NCBI RefSeq assembly: GCF_013009345.1
Contig: NZ_JABELE010000003.1
Coordinates: 62,001 to 126,000 of the forward strand
Direction: 5' to 3'
Length of the DNA stretch: 64,000 nucleotides
Source: Acinetobacter geminorum
GTDB lineage: Bacteria; Pseudomonadota; Gammaproteobacteria; Pseudomonadales; Moraxellaceae
This document shows positions 1-9,297 of the stretch, piece after piece. Every line of letters starts with the position of its first letter. Position 1 is the stretch's first letter. Made by a program: the position numbers and the translations under genes. The notes under the pieces are model-generated. The model saw nothing but the letters and a program-made list of their open reading frames with translations. It did not search any database and had not been told where the DNA came from.

Positions 1-1158
1 GCTGGTTTAGGTGGTATGGGTGGTGCTCAGCCTTTAGCTGCAACACTTGCAGGTGCGTGTTCTTTAAACATTGAATGCCAACAAGCAAGTATCGATTTCC
101 GTTTACGTACCCGTTATGTAGACGAACAAGCAACTGACTTAGACGATGCTTTAGCGCGTATTGACCGCTATACAAAAGAAGGTAAAGCAATTTCAATTGC
201 GCTTCATGGTAACGCTGCTGAAATTTTACCTGAGCTTGTACGTCGTGGTGTACGTCCAGACATGGTGACTGACCAAACAAGTGCGCACGATCCCCTTAAT
301 GGCTACTTACCAGTAGGTTGGACTTGGGATGAATACCGTGCACGTGCGAAAACCGAACCAGAAGCTGTTGTAAAAGCTGCAAAACAGTCGATGGCGAAGC
401 ACGTACAAGCAATGCTTGATTTCCAAAAAATGGGTGTCCCAACATTTGACTATGGCAACAACATCCGTCAAATGGCGAAAGATGAAGGCGTAGCAAACGC
501 TTTTGATTTCCCTGGCTTCGTACCTGCATACATCCGTCCATTGTTCTGCCGTGGTATTGGTCCATTCCGTTGGGCTGCGCTTTCTGGTGACCCAGAAGAC
601 ATTTATAAAACAGATGCAAAAGTTAAAGAGTTAATTCCTGATGATGAACATTTACATCACTGGTTAGACATGGCACGTGAACGTATTAGCTTCCAAGGTT
701 TACCAGCGCGTATTTGCTGGGTTGGTCTAGGCTTACGTGCAAAACTTGGTTTGGCATTTAACGAAATGGTTCGTAGCGGTGAATTATCAGCTCCAGTTGT
801 GATTGGCCGTGACCATTTAGACTCAGGTTCGGTTGCGAGTCCAAACCGTGAAACCGAAGCAATGCAAGACGGATCAGACGCAGTATCAGACTGGCCCTTA
901 TTAAACGCGTTGCTCAATACAGCAGGCGGCGCAACTTGGGTGTCTTTACATCACGGTGGTGGTGTAGGTATGGGCTTCTCTCAACACTCAGGCGTTGTGA
1001 TTGTGTGTGATGGTACAGATGAAGCTGCTGCACGTATTGCTCGCGTACTGACCAATGACCCTGCAACAGGTGTTATGCGTCATGCCGATGCAGGTTATGA
1101 GATTGCGATTAACTGTGCGAAAGAGCAAGGCCTACACTTGCCAATGATCACGCAATAA
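1..1158 (+). CDS. hutU: Urocanate hydratase, C-terminal part (5' end outside window)
   Basis: Second enzyme of histidine breakdown: converts urocanate to imidazolonepropionate using tightly bound NAD+ as an electrophile, in the cytoplasm. The frame is open from base 1 and 385 residues are visible of a family usually near 555, so the N-terminal third is missing. Visible family features include the GLGGMGGAQ nucleotide-binding segment at the window edge, the CWVGLGLRAKLG stretch and the glycine-rich HHGGGVGMGFSQHSG region near the end. It is followed at 87 bp by hutH on the same strand, as expected of a hut operon. The product call is very secure; only the true start is unknown. Confidence 0.97.
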   Translation, partial: AGLGGMGGAQPLAATLAGACSLNIECQQASIDFRLRTRYVDEQATDLDDALARIDRYTKEGKAISIALHGNAAEILPELVRRGVRPDMVTDQTSAHDPLNGYLPVGWTWDEYRARAKTEPEAVVKAAKQSMAKHVQAMLDFQKMGVPTFDYGNNIRQMAKDEGVANAFDFPGFVPAYIRPLFCRGIGPFRWAALSGDPEDIYKTDAKVKELIPDDEHLHHWLDMARERISFQGLPARICWVGLGLRAKLGLAFNEMVRSGELSAPVVIGRDHLDSGSVASPNRETEAMQDGSDAVSDWPLLNALLNTAGGATWVSLHHGGGVGMGFSQHSGVVIVCDGTDEAAARIARVLTNDPATGVMRHADAGYEIAINCAKEQGLHLPMITQ

Positions 1159-1177
1159 AAATACACGGAAGAACTGG

Positions 1178-1207
1178 CGGTGCTTTTTGCAATTGTGAAA
1201 AGCACCG
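1178..1207 (+). other. Intercistronic stem-loop between hutU and hutH
   Basis: A perfect 10-bp inverted repeat (CGGTGCTTTT at 1178-1187 and AAAAGCACCG at 1198-1207) with a 10-nt loop lies in the gap between hutU and hutH. No T-tract follows, so it does not look like a simple intrinsic terminator. It may stabilise or punctuate the operon mRNA. The repeat is read directly; the role is inferred. Confidence 0.6.
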
Positions 1208-1245
1208 TCTCAGCAGAATATAGTGCAAAAAATTAGGAAGCCAAC

Positions 1246-2784
1246 ATGGAATTACTGATCCAACCGGGAAAACTAACCTTAGCCGATTTACGTCAAGCTT
1301 ACCTCAACCCAATTAAAGTTAAATTAGATGAAAGTGCTTCATCTGCAATCAATGCAAGTGTGGCTTGTGTAGAGCAGATTGTAAATGAAGGGCGTACAGC
1401 TTACGGCATTAATACTGGTTTTGGTTTACTTGCTTCGACCAAGATTGCTCCTGAAGATTTAGAAAAATTACAGCGTTCATTAGTTCTCTCGCATGCGGCA
1501 GGTGTAGGTGAAGCACTTGATGATGCAATGGTTCGTTTAATTATTCTATTGAAAGCAAATAGCTTGGCGCGTGGTTTCTCTGGTATTCGCCGTAAAGTCA
1601 TTGATGCTTTGTTGGCTTTAATTAATGCTGAGGTTTATCCGCATATTCCTCTTAAAGGTTCAGTAGGTGCATCAGGTGACTTAGCACCACTTGCACATAT
1701 GTCCCTAATTTTATTGGGTGAGAGTAAAGCGCGTTATAAAGGTGAATGGTTACCAGCAGTTGAAGCTTTAAAAGTTGCAGGTTTAGAACCGATTTCTTTA
1801 GCAGCTAAAGAAGGTTTAGCACTTTTAAATGGTACACAAGTTTCAACCGCTTATGCTTTACGCGGCTTATTTGAAGCGGAAGATTTATTTGCAGCTGCAA
1901 CAGTTTGTGGTGGCTTAAGCGTTGAAGCAATGCTGGGTTCACGTGCACCATTCGATGCGCGTATTCATGAAGTACGTGGTCAACGTGGCCAAATTGATGT
2001 GGCTGCGGCTTATCGTGATCTATTAACAGACTCAAGTGAAATTGCACATTCGCACGAAGACTGTAGCAAAGTTCAAGACCCGTATTCATTACGTTGCCAA
2101 CCACAGGTAATGGGTGCATGTTTAACCCAAATCCGTCAGGCTGCTGAAGTACTAGAAATTGAAGCAAATGCTGTATCTGATAACCCGCTTGTTTTTGCTG
2201 AACAAGGTGATGTGATTTCTGGTGGTAACTTCCATGCAGAACCTGTAGCAATGGCGGCCGACAACTTAGCATTGGCAATTGCAGAAATTGGTTCACTGTC
2301 TGAACGTCGTATTTCGATGATGATGGACCGTCACATGTCACAACTTCCACCGTTCTTAGTAGCAAATGGTGGTGTTAACTCAGGCTTTATGATTGCCCAA
2401 GTAACTGCTGCTGCTCTTGCAAGTGACAACAAAGCACTTGCACATCCGGCAAGTGTGGATAGCTTGCCAACTTCAGCGAATCAGGAAGACCATGTATCAA
2501 TGGCTCCGAATGCTGGTAAACGTCTTTGGTATATGGCTGACAACGTCCGTGGCATTTTAGCTGTTGAATGGTTAGGCGCTTGTCAGGGTCTAGACTTCCG
2601 TGAAGGCTTAAAAAGCTCGCCTAAACTTGAACAAGCTCGTAAAATCTTGCGCGCTCAAGTGCCTTACTACAGTGAAGACCGTTTCTTTGCTCCTGATATT
2701 GAGCAGGCAAGTGAGTTACTCGCGAGTGGTTGCCTAAACGAGTTACTCATTCCAAAACTACTCCCTAGTTTATCTGAAGTGTGA
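1246..2784 (+). CDS. hutH: Histidine ammonia-lyase
   Basis: First step of histidine catabolism: deaminates L-histidine to urocanate and ammonia, cytoplasmic. At 512 residues it matches the usual family length (about 510). The self-processing Ala142-Ser143-Gly144 triad that forms the MIO prosthetic group sits in GSVGASGDLAPLAHM. Other family stretches are YGINTGFG, GLALLNGTQ and the DNPL segment (NAVSDNPLVF). ATG start at 1246 preceded by AGGAAG about 8 nt upstream. It lies between hutU and the permease and is presumably cotranscribed with them. Confidence 0.98.
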   Translation: MELLIQPGKLTLADLRQAYLNPIKVKLDESASSAINASVACVEQIVNEGRTAYGINTGFGLLASTKIAPEDLEKLQRSLVLSHAAGVGEALDDAMVRLIILLKANSLARGFSGIRRKVIDALLALINAEVYPHIPLKGSVGASGDLAPLAHMSLILLGESKARYKGEWLPAVEALKVAGLEPISLAAKEGLALLNGTQVSTAYALRGLFEAEDLFAAATVCGGLSVEAMLGSRAPFDARIHEVRGQRGQIDVAAAYRDLLTDSSEIAHSHEDCSKVQDPYSLRCQPQVMGACLTQIRQAAEVLEIEANAVSDNPLVFAEQGDVISGGNFHAEPVAMAADNLALAIAEIGSLSERRISMMMDRHMSQLPPFLVANGGVNSGFMIAQVTAAALASDNKALAHPASVDSLPTSANQEDHVSMAPNAGKRLWYMADNVRGILAVEWLGACQGLDFREGLKSSPKLEQARKILRAQVPYYSEDRFFAPDIEQASELLASGCLNELLIPKLLPSLSEV

Positions 2785-2793
2785 TTGAAAAAA

Positions 2794-2812
2794 CGGTCAC
2801 ATGGAGTGGCCG
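2794..2812 (+). other. Short intercistronic stem-loop between hutH and the permease
   Basis: CGGTCAC (2794-2800) can pair with GTGGCCG (2806-2812) around a 5-nt loop, with one G-U wobble. It lies just after hutH and lacks a following T-run. It is weaker than the other two hut stem-loops. Confidence 0.4.
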
Positions 2813-2848
2813 AATCTAACTAAATATCCTCAAGGATTGGAGATTATA

Positions 2849-4261
2849 ATGTCGCAAAGCTCCACACTACAGCGGGGGTTGAACACTCGCCACATTCGTT
2901 TCTTGGCATTAGGCTCAGCAATTGGAACTGGGCTTTTCTATGGTTCGGCAACTGCCATTAAAATGGCAGGGCCTTCAGTATTACTTGCGTATATCGTTGC
3001 AGGGATTGCAATTTATATCGTGATGCGTGCACTGGGTGAAATGGCTGTCCAAAACCCAGTTTCTGGCTCGTTTAGCCACTATGCTTCGCAGTACATTGGT
3101 CCTTTGGCAGGTTTTACCACAGGATGGACTTATGTTTTTGAGATGATCATTGTGGCTTTGGCCGATGTCACTGCTTTTGGTATTTATATGGGGTTCTGGT
3201 ATCCCGATGTGCCACGGTGGATCTGGATTTTGTCTCTCATTATGTTCTTAGGTGCGATTAACCTGATTCATGTAAAAGTCTTTGGTGAGCTCGAATTTTG
3301 GCTGTCTATCATCAAAGTGAGTGCCATTGTTGCCATGATTTTAGGCGGAATAGGCTTAATGTTCTACGGCTTCCATGCTGACCATAGCAGCGTGGTACCG
3401 GGCATTCAAAACTTATGGATTTATGATGGCTTTATGCCACATGGTATTGCAGGTTTGATTGCTTGTTTATCTGTAGTTGTATTTGCTTTCGGTGGTATCG
3501 AAATTATTGGTATTACAGCAGGTGAATCACAAGATCCGAAAACCACTTTACCAAAAGCAATTAATGCTGTTCCAGTACGTATTTTACTTTTCTATGTACT
3601 GACCATTTTTGTACTGATGTCGATTTTCCCATGGAACCAGATCGGTAGCCAAGGTAGTCCTTTCGTACAGATTTTTGAGAACTTAGGCATTCAATCAGCA
3701 GCTACAATTCTAAATATTGTAGTCATTACCGCGGCAGTTTCAGCAATCAATAGTGATGTATTTGGTGCCGGTCGTATGCTTTATGGCATGGCGAATCGTG
3801 GTCAAGCACCTCGAATTTTCCAGAAATTATCACGTAATGGTGTGCCATGGATGACTGTAGTGGTTATGGCTGGCGTGCTATTAATTGGTGTAGTGCTGAA
3901 CTACCTGATTCCTGAAAATGTATTCATGATCATTGCATCAATTGCAACATTTGCAACGGTTTGGGTGTGGCTCATGATCTTGCTTTCACAAGTTGCGATG
4001 CGCCGTAAATTATCTACTGCTGAAATTAAGGCATTGGATTTCCCAGTCATTGGTTGGCCATATGCTCCTGCTTTTGCAATTGGTTTTATGGCGTTCATTT
4101 TAGTCATGATGGGATATTTCCCAGACTCGCGTCCTGCAATTTATGTCGGAATCACATGGCTTGTTCTGTTAATGATTGCTTATCGTATTTGGGTAAAACC
4201 TCAGCAAGATTTGGGAAAGCAAAATAATTCAGTCCCGCATAATATCGAGATAGAAAGCTAA
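2849..4261 (+). CDS. Amino acid permease, APC family, probable histidine importer
   Basis: Inner-membrane amino acid:cation symporter of the APC/AAT family (GabP, ProY, HutT type), 470 residues with about 12 hydrophobic segments. The N-terminal family signature GLNTRHIRFLALGSAIGTGLFYGS is clear, followed by the GEMA and GWTYVFE segments. I start at ATG 2849, which is preceded by AGGATTGGAG; an upstream ATG at 2801 falls inside a stem-loop and would add 16 residues unlike the family. Position inside the hut operon argues that the substrate is histidine or urocanate, a role often named HutT; sequence alone does not separate it from proline-specific relatives. Confidence 0.9.
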   Translation: MSQSSTLQRGLNTRHIRFLALGSAIGTGLFYGSATAIKMAGPSVLLAYIVAGIAIYIVMRALGEMAVQNPVSGSFSHYASQYIGPLAGFTTGWTYVFEMIIVALADVTAFGIYMGFWYPDVPRWIWILSLIMFLGAINLIHVKVFGELEFWLSIIKVSAIVAMILGGIGLMFYGFHADHSSVVPGIQNLWIYDGFMPHGIAGLIACLSVVVFAFGGIEIIGITAGESQDPKTTLPKAINAVPVRILLFYVLTIFVLMSIFPWNQIGSQGSPFVQIFENLGIQSAATILNIVVITAAVSAINSDVFGAGRMLYGMANRGQAPRIFQKLSRNGVPWMTVVVMAGVLLIGVVLNYLIPENVFMIIASIATFATVWVWLMILLSQVAMRRKLSTAEIKALDFPVIGWPYAPAFAIGFMAFILVMMGYFPDSRPAIYVGITWLVLLMIAYRIWVKPQQDLGKQNNSVPHNIEIES

Positions 4262-4267
4262 CAAATG

Positions 4268-4298
4268 AACTGCCCAATGGTTTAACGATTGGGCAGTT
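4268..4298 (+). other. Intercistronic stem-loop directly before the hutI ribosome-binding site
   Basis: A perfect 11-bp inverted repeat (AACTGCCCAAT at 4268-4278 and ATTGGGCAGTT at 4288-4298) with a 9-nt loop ends two bases before the GAGG ribosome-binding sequence of hutI. There is only TTT after the stem, so read-through seems likely. It could tune hutI translation or protect the upstream mRNA. Confidence 0.65.
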
Positions 4299-4312
4299 TC
4301 GAGGATAGGCGA

Positions 4313-5518
4313 ATGAAAAAACTTTGGCAAAACTGCCATATTGCGACCATGCAAAATGGGCAATATTCCTACATTGAAGATGCTGCAATCGTCACAGAAG
4401 GGCATCTGATTCACTGGATTGGAAAACAACAACAACTTCCTGCCGACACATATTCCGAAACAGTTGATTTAAAAGGAGCTTGGGTAACTCCAGGATTCAT
4501 CGACTGTCATACACATAGTGTATTTGGTGGCAACCGTAGTGTTGAGTTCGAAAAGCGCTTACAAGGTGTGAGCTATGCTGAAATTGCAGCAAGCGGTGGT
4601 GGCATTGCCAGTACAGTACGTGCAACGCGTGAAGCCAGCGAAGAACAATTACTAAGCTCAGCCCTGAAACGTATTCGCTGTATGCAACAAGACGGCGTTA
4701 CAACCATCGAGATCAAATCTGGCTACGGACTCAATTACGAAAATGAGCGCAAGATGCTGCGTGTGATCCGTCAAATTGGTGAAGCTTTACCAATGACGGT
4801 AAAAAGCACTTGCTTGGCTGCACATGCGTTACCGCCAGAGTACAAAGACCAAAGCGATGCTTATATCGAGCATATCTGTACAGAGATGTTGCCTAAACTG
4901 CATGCTGAAGGTTTAGTCGATGCAGTAGATGCATTCTGTGAGCATTTGGCATTTTCACCAGCTCAGGTTGAACGTGTTTTTAAAACAGCACAGTCTTTGA
5001 ATCTACCGGTTAAGCTTCATGCTGAGCAGCTCTCATCGCTAGGTGGCTCAAGTTTGGCAGCACGTTATCATGCTTTGTCGGCTGACCATTTAGAGTACAT
5101 GACCGAAGATGATGTTAAAGCCATGGCAGAGTCGGGCACGGTTGCGGTGTTATTACCGGGTGCCTTTTATTTATTGCGTGAAACACAATATCCACCGATT
5201 GAAAGTCTCATTAAACATGGCGTGCGTATTGCGCTGTCGAGTGATTTAAATCCGGGAACATCTCCAGCACTTTCTTTACGTTTAATGCTCAACATGGGCA
5301 GTACACTTTTTCGCTTAACGCCTGAGCAAGCATTAGCGGGTGTCACCATTCATGCTGCACAAGCGCTCGGTTTAGAGCAAACACACGGCAGTTTAGAGCA
5401 GGGTAAAGTCGCTGACTTTGTTGCTTGGGATATTGAGCATCCATCTGAAATAGTTTACTGGCTTGGCGGAGATTTGCCTAAGCGAGTAATTCAGCATGGA
5501 CAAGAAGTTATTTTTTAA
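4313..5518 (+). CDS. hutI: Imidazolonepropionase
   Basis: Third step of histidine degradation: hydrolyses imidazolone-5-propionate to N-formimidoyl-L-glutamate; zinc or iron amidohydrolase-fold enzyme, cytoplasmic. The metal-binding HTH pair is at about residues 66-68 in GFIDCHTHSVFGG, with the later KLHAEQLS and SSDLNPGTSP motifs typical of the family. The start at 4313 is chosen because GAGGATAGGCG lies immediately upstream and the protein then begins MKKLWQNCH. An upstream ATG at 4289 would lie within the stem-loop. 401 residues fits the family. Confidence 0.97.
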   Translation: MKKLWQNCHIATMQNGQYSYIEDAAIVTEGHLIHWIGKQQQLPADTYSETVDLKGAWVTPGFIDCHTHSVFGGNRSVEFEKRLQGVSYAEIAASGGGIASTVRATREASEEQLLSSALKRIRCMQQDGVTTIEIKSGYGLNYENERKMLRVIRQIGEALPMTVKSTCLAAHALPPEYKDQSDAYIEHICTEMLPKLHAEGLVDAVDAFCEHLAFSPAQVERVFKTAQSLNLPVKLHAEQLSSLGGSSLAARYHALSADHLEYMTEDDVKAMAESGTVAVLLPGAFYLLRETQYPPIESLIKHGVRIALSSDLNPGTSPALSLRLMLNMGSTLFRLTPEQALAGVTIHAAQALGLEQTHGSLEQGKVADFVAWDIEHPSEIVYWLGGDLPKRVIQHGQEVIF

Positions 5519-5529
5519 ACGGTATCACC

Positions 5530-6450
5530 ATGAATCACACATTTAAATGGCAAGGCCGCCATGATGGCGAAGGTGAAGCACACCAACGTATTCATCATAT
5601 TATCAACAAGACCCAACATGCCGAATTTGCGCTGATTGGTTTTAGCTCTGATGAAGGCGTGAAACGTAATAAAGGTCGCGTCGGGGCTGCCGATGCGCCA
5701 GATGCAATCCGTAACCAGCTTGCCAATTTACCTATTCATCGTCCAGTCAGTATTGTCGATTTGGGTACAGTGACCTGCGAATATGACAATTTAGAGCAAG
5801 CCCAAACTGAGTTAGCTGAACAAGTCGCAAACAGCTTGCAAAATGGTTTAAAGCCGATTGTATTGGGCGGAGGACATGAAGTTGCATTTGGTAGCTTTAG
5901 TGGTCTGTTCCAATATATACAAGCCCACGCGCCAGATAAAAAAATAGGCATTATTAATTTCGATGCCCATTTCGATTTGCGTGAAGCAGAGCATGCTACC
6001 TCTGGAACACCTTTCTTACAGGCAGCTCGACTTTCAGAACAGCATCAAAAACAATTTAATTATTTATGTATTGGGGTCGCCAACCATGCCAATACTAAAA
6101 TTTTATTTGATACAGCCGATGCTCTAAATTGTTCATATGTACGAGATCATGAGGTTAATATTTTTAACCTAAACAACGTGCTTGCAGCGGTTGATGCTTT
6201 TATTGAAAAAGTAGACTGTTTGTACGTTACGATTGATTTAGATGTCTTCGCGGCTGCGGTTGCACCGGGGGTCAGTGCGCCAGCTGTAAAAGGAATTGAT
6301 TTAGCGACTTTTGAAGCGATTTTTAAGCATATTCAAGAGACTGGCAAAATTCAACTGTTAGATATTGCTGAGTGCAATCCAAAATTTGATTTGGACAATA
6401 GAACTGCAAAGTTGGCTGCCTATATTGTTTATCAATATTTGTTTTCTTGA
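5530..6450 (+). CDS. hutG: Formimidoylglutamase
   Basis: Last hut enzyme here: hydrolyses N-formimidoyl-L-glutamate to glutamate and formamide; a manganese enzyme of the arginase/agmatinase/ureohydrolase family. Ureohydrolase metal motifs are present: GGGHEVAFG, NFDAHFDLR and TIDLDVF. 306 residues is normal. It begins 11 bp after hutI ends and is followed by a terminator, so it is probably the last gene of the hut operon. The arginase-type HutG gives formamide, which separates it from the two-step HutF/amidohydrolase route. Confidence 0.96.
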   Translation: MNHTFKWQGRHDGEGEAHQRIHHIINKTQHAEFALIGFSSDEGVKRNKGRVGAADAPDAIRNQLANLPIHRPVSIVDLGTVTCEYDNLEQAQTELAEQVANSLQNGLKPIVLGGGHEVAFGSFSGLFQYIQAHAPDKKIGIINFDAHFDLREAEHATSGTPFLQAARLSEQHQKQFNYLCIGVANHANTKILFDTADALNCSYVRDHEVNIFNLNNVLAAVDAFIEKVDCLYVTIDLDVFAAAVAPGVSAPAVKGIDLATFEAIFKHIQETGKIQLLDIAECNPKFDLDNRTAKLAAYIVYQYLFS

Positions 6451-6475
6451 GAAACAATTTTTAATGTAGAAATTC

Positions 6476-6512
6476 AAAAGTGCACTGAGATCGTTCATGT
6501 GCACTTTTTTTT
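6476..6512 (+). terminator. Intrinsic terminator after hutG
   Basis: AAAAGTGCAC and GTGCACTTTT form a perfect stem around a 13-nt loop, followed by a run of T. It sits 25 bp after hutG and ends the hut operon. Confidence 0.85.
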
Positions 6513-6704
6513 AAGTTCTTGGTCTATTAAAGTCAGATGTGGAATATAGATAGCAACTATAAATAATATAATTAAAAAGAAAATTAATTTATAAAATCAT
6601 TGAGTTAAAAAAATACTCGATTTTTACACCATTTTATATGCTGCTTGGCACGTAATTTGTTTTGTCTTTATTTTAACCTTTGTTAAATATTTCTGGATAA
6701 TTAA

Positions 6705-8531
6705 ATGAAAAACAGAACCTTACATTTTGCTTGTATCAGTGTTTTATTTTGGATGTCTCATTCTTCTAATGCTGCAACCCCCGAAATAAATACAAATACC
6801 ATCGAAAAATCACAATCTAAACAAAACAGTAATGTCTCTGTTCGGGTGAAAGCTTTAAACCAGCTTTTACAAGAACAATGGGAATATACTTTGAAAAATA
6901 GTCCTGAAACTGCAACCGTTTTAGGAGATTTACGCTACAACAATCGATGGACCGAGCTTTCAAAAAATCAGATCGAGAAAGATAAAAAAAGCACTCAAGA
7001 TTTTTTAAAACGTTTTGAAGCAATTGATAGCACAGGATTTTCAGCAACTGATCAATTAAATAAAGACTTAATGATTTATCAGTTGAAAGAAACACTTAAA
7101 AATTATGATTTGAAATTGTATGAGATGCCTTTTAATCAAATGTGGGGGCTACATTTACAATTTCCGGGATTTATTAGTTCGATTCCATTTGATAATGCTA
7201 AGCAATATCAAGACTATATTTCTCGTTTAAAACAAATTCCTCTTATTCTTGATCAAGGTATTCAGTTAGCGAAACAAGGACAAAAAGATGGTTTGATGCC
7301 ACCCAAATATTTAATTGAAAAGGTGGCAAAGCAGATTAATAGCATTGCAACTCCCGCAGGGAAGGACAGTGTGTTTGCTTCTCCATTAAAGCAATTTCCA
7401 AAAAGCATTTCAAAAGCAGAACAAGAGCGTTTAAGCCGTGAAATACTACAGGCCATAGATCAAAATGTTCGACCTGCTTATCAAAAACTCGGGACGTTTA
7501 TTCAGAAAGATTACTTACCCTATGGACGACAACACGAGGGTATATGGAGCTTGCCAAACGGTGACGAGCTCTATCGCTTTTATGTAGAAAACAATACGAC
7601 AACTTCTGAAAGCCCTGAAAATATTCATCAGCTCGGGTTAAAAGAAGTTGCTCGCATAGAAGCGGAAATGTTGAAAATTGCCAAAGCGCAAGGTTTCAAT
7701 GACTTAAAAAGTTTCCAACAATCATTAAAAACAAATCCAGCGGTTTTCCCAAAATCTCGTGAAGAAATTTTAGAAATTTATCGTGGGTATATTGCGCAAA
7801 TGCAACCAGAGTTGCCGAAGCTGTTTGGTTTATTACCCAAAAATAAAGTCGAAGTTTTACCTGTAGAGCAATATCGAGAAAAAGAAGCGGCAGGTGCGGA
7901 GTATCACCAAGGCACACCTGATGGTTCACGTCCCGGACAGGTGTATGTAAATACTGGTGACTTCTCTGAACGTTCCAACATATCCATGGAAGCGACTGCT
8001 TACCATGAAGCAATTCCCGGCCACCATATGCAGATTGATATTGCCCAAAACCTGCCAAATTTGCCGATGTTCCGAAAGCAGCCGAATCACACCGCCTATA
8101 TTGAAGGATGGGCACTTTACGCAGAGCAATTGGGCAAAGATGTGGGTTTCTATAAAGACCCGCTTTCAGACTATGGAAGACTATCGAGTGAGTTGTTCCG
8201 TGCTTGTCGTTTAGTGGTTGACACTGGCGTGCATTATAAAAAATGGACCCGTCAGCAAATGATTGATTTTATGCGAGAACATTCTGCGTTAGATGAACCA
8301 GATATTCAGGCAGAGGCAGACCGCTATATTGCTATTCCTGCCCAAGCATTAGCATATAAGATGGGACAACTAAAAATTTTAGAGCTAAGAGAGCTAGCCA
8401 AACAGGAGCTTGGAGACCGTTTTGACATCAAAGCATTCCATGACATGATTTTAAATGCAGGAACATTGCCTTTAAATATTCTGGATGCACGTATTAAAAA
8501 TTGGATTAAGGAACAAAAAGCTGCAGCTTAA
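6705..8531 (+). CDS. DUF885-family exported protein, putative zinc hydrolase/peptidase
   Basis: 608 residues. The N-terminus (MKNRTLHFACISVLFWMSHSSNA) looks like a signal peptide, so export to the periplasm is expected. The body is the DUF885 family, which carries a gluzincin-like zinc motif: HEAIPGHHMQ near residues 430-440 followed downstream by EGWALYAEQLG, where the glutamate would be a further ligand. This arrangement suggests a metallopeptidase or hydrolase, but the substrate is unknown. It stands alone between the hut terminator and a HAD gene. The family call is strong, the biochemical role an inference. Confidence 0.85.
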   Translation: MKNRTLHFACISVLFWMSHSSNAATPEINTNTIEKSQSKQNSNVSVRVKALNQLLQEQWEYTLKNSPETATVLGDLRYNNRWTELSKNQIEKDKKSTQDFLKRFEAIDSTGFSATDQLNKDLMIYQLKETLKNYDLKLYEMPFNQMWGLHLQFPGFISSIPFDNAKQYQDYISRLKQIPLILDQGIQLAKQGQKDGLMPPKYLIEKVAKQINSIATPAGKDSVFASPLKQFPKSISKAEQERLSREILQAIDQNVRPAYQKLGTFIQKDYLPYGRQHEGIWSLPNGDELYRFYVENNTTTSESPENIHQLGLKEVARIEAEMLKIAKAQGFNDLKSFQQSLKTNPAVFPKSREEILEIYRGYIAQMQPELPKLFGLLPKNKVEVLPVEQYREKEAAGAEYHQGTPDGSRPGQVYVNTGDFSERSNISMEATAYHEAIPGHHMQIDIAQNLPNLPMFRKQPNHTAYIEGWALYAEQLGKDVGFYKDPLSDYGRLSSELFRACRLVVDTGVHYKKWTRQQMIDFMREHSALDEPDIQAEADRYIAIPAQALAYKMGQLKILELRELAKQELGDRFDIKAFHDMILNAGTLPLNILDARIKNWIKEQKAAA

Positions 8532-8551
8532 AACAAAATTCGAAATTTAGG

Positions 8552-8576
8552 TCAGGTCCTCGTTGGGCCTGATTTA
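8552..8576 (+). terminator. Possible weak terminator after the DUF885 gene
   Basis: TCAGGTCC pairs with GGGCCTGA (one G-U) over a 5-nt loop, 20 bp after the stop codon. Only three T follow, so it may be a weak terminator. Confidence 0.4.
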
Positions 8577-8635
8577 AAAACTGATAGAAAACAGAATATA
8601 ATTATAAAAAATATATTTTATTTCAGAACTTTAAA

Positions 8636-9274
8636 ATGGAAAAATCTTTAAAAGAATACCAAGCTATTATTTTTGATATGGACGGTACTTTAGTCGACTC
8701 CTTTAGCTTCTTTTTAGGTGCTTTAAATCAGCTTGCCAAGAAGCATAAATTTAAATCTGTAGAGCTACATGAAGTAGAGCAGTACAAACATCTTTCACCA
8801 AAAGAAATTATGAAAGAGATGAAAGTCTCCAGATGGAAACTACCTTGGATAGCTAAGGATTTCATTCGCTTAATGAAAGAAAGAGATCAAGAAGTTAACA
8901 TGTTTGAAGGAATGCGGGATCAGCTAATAGAACTCCACAATCGAGGCTATACGCTCGCAATTATTACTTCAAACTCTAAAGAAAACTGTCAAAGTCTTCT
9001 TGGTGCAGAGCTATGTGAGCTTTTTGCTCATATTGATGGTGGCTCGTCTATATTTGGTAAGGCAAAAAGAATTAGGCGTGTGCTCAACATTTTGGATGTA
9101 AGTAAAAACCAAGCAATTTATGTTGGCGACCAAACCACTGATGGCGAAGCTGCACATAAAGCAGGCATTGATTTTGCTGCGGTAGGTTGGGGTTATACAT
9201 CGCCTGAAAAATTAAAAACCATTCAGCCCAAAGTCGTGCTAACAGACTTAGCAACCATGAAAGAATTTTTCTAA
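8636..9274 (+). CDS. HAD-superfamily hydrolase, phosphoglycolate phosphatase-like
   Basis: 212-residue cytoplasmic hydrolase of the haloacid dehalogenase superfamily. Motif I is FDMDGTLVDS near residue 15, motif II is IITSNS, the motif III lysine lies in GKAKRIRRV, and motif IV is VGDQTTDGEAA. An all-helical cap fills residues 25-95, giving the class-I Gph/PpaX layout. ATG 8636 is the only sensible start. The natural substrate cannot be read from the sequence; its neighbour murI is 23 bp downstream, so the two may be cotranscribed. Confidence 0.85.
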   Translation: MEKSLKEYQAIIFDMDGTLVDSFSFFLGALNQLAKKHKFKSVELHEVEQYKHLSPKEIMKEMKVSRWKLPWIAKDFIRLMKERDQEVNMFEGMRDQLIELHNRGYTLAIITSNSKENCQSLLGAELCELFAHIDGGSSIFGKAKRIRRVLNILDVSKNQAIYVGDQTTDGEAAHKAGIDFAAVGWGYTSPEKLKTIQPKVVLTDLATMKEFF

Positions 9275-9297
9275 ATATATGAAATGCAGGATAAACC

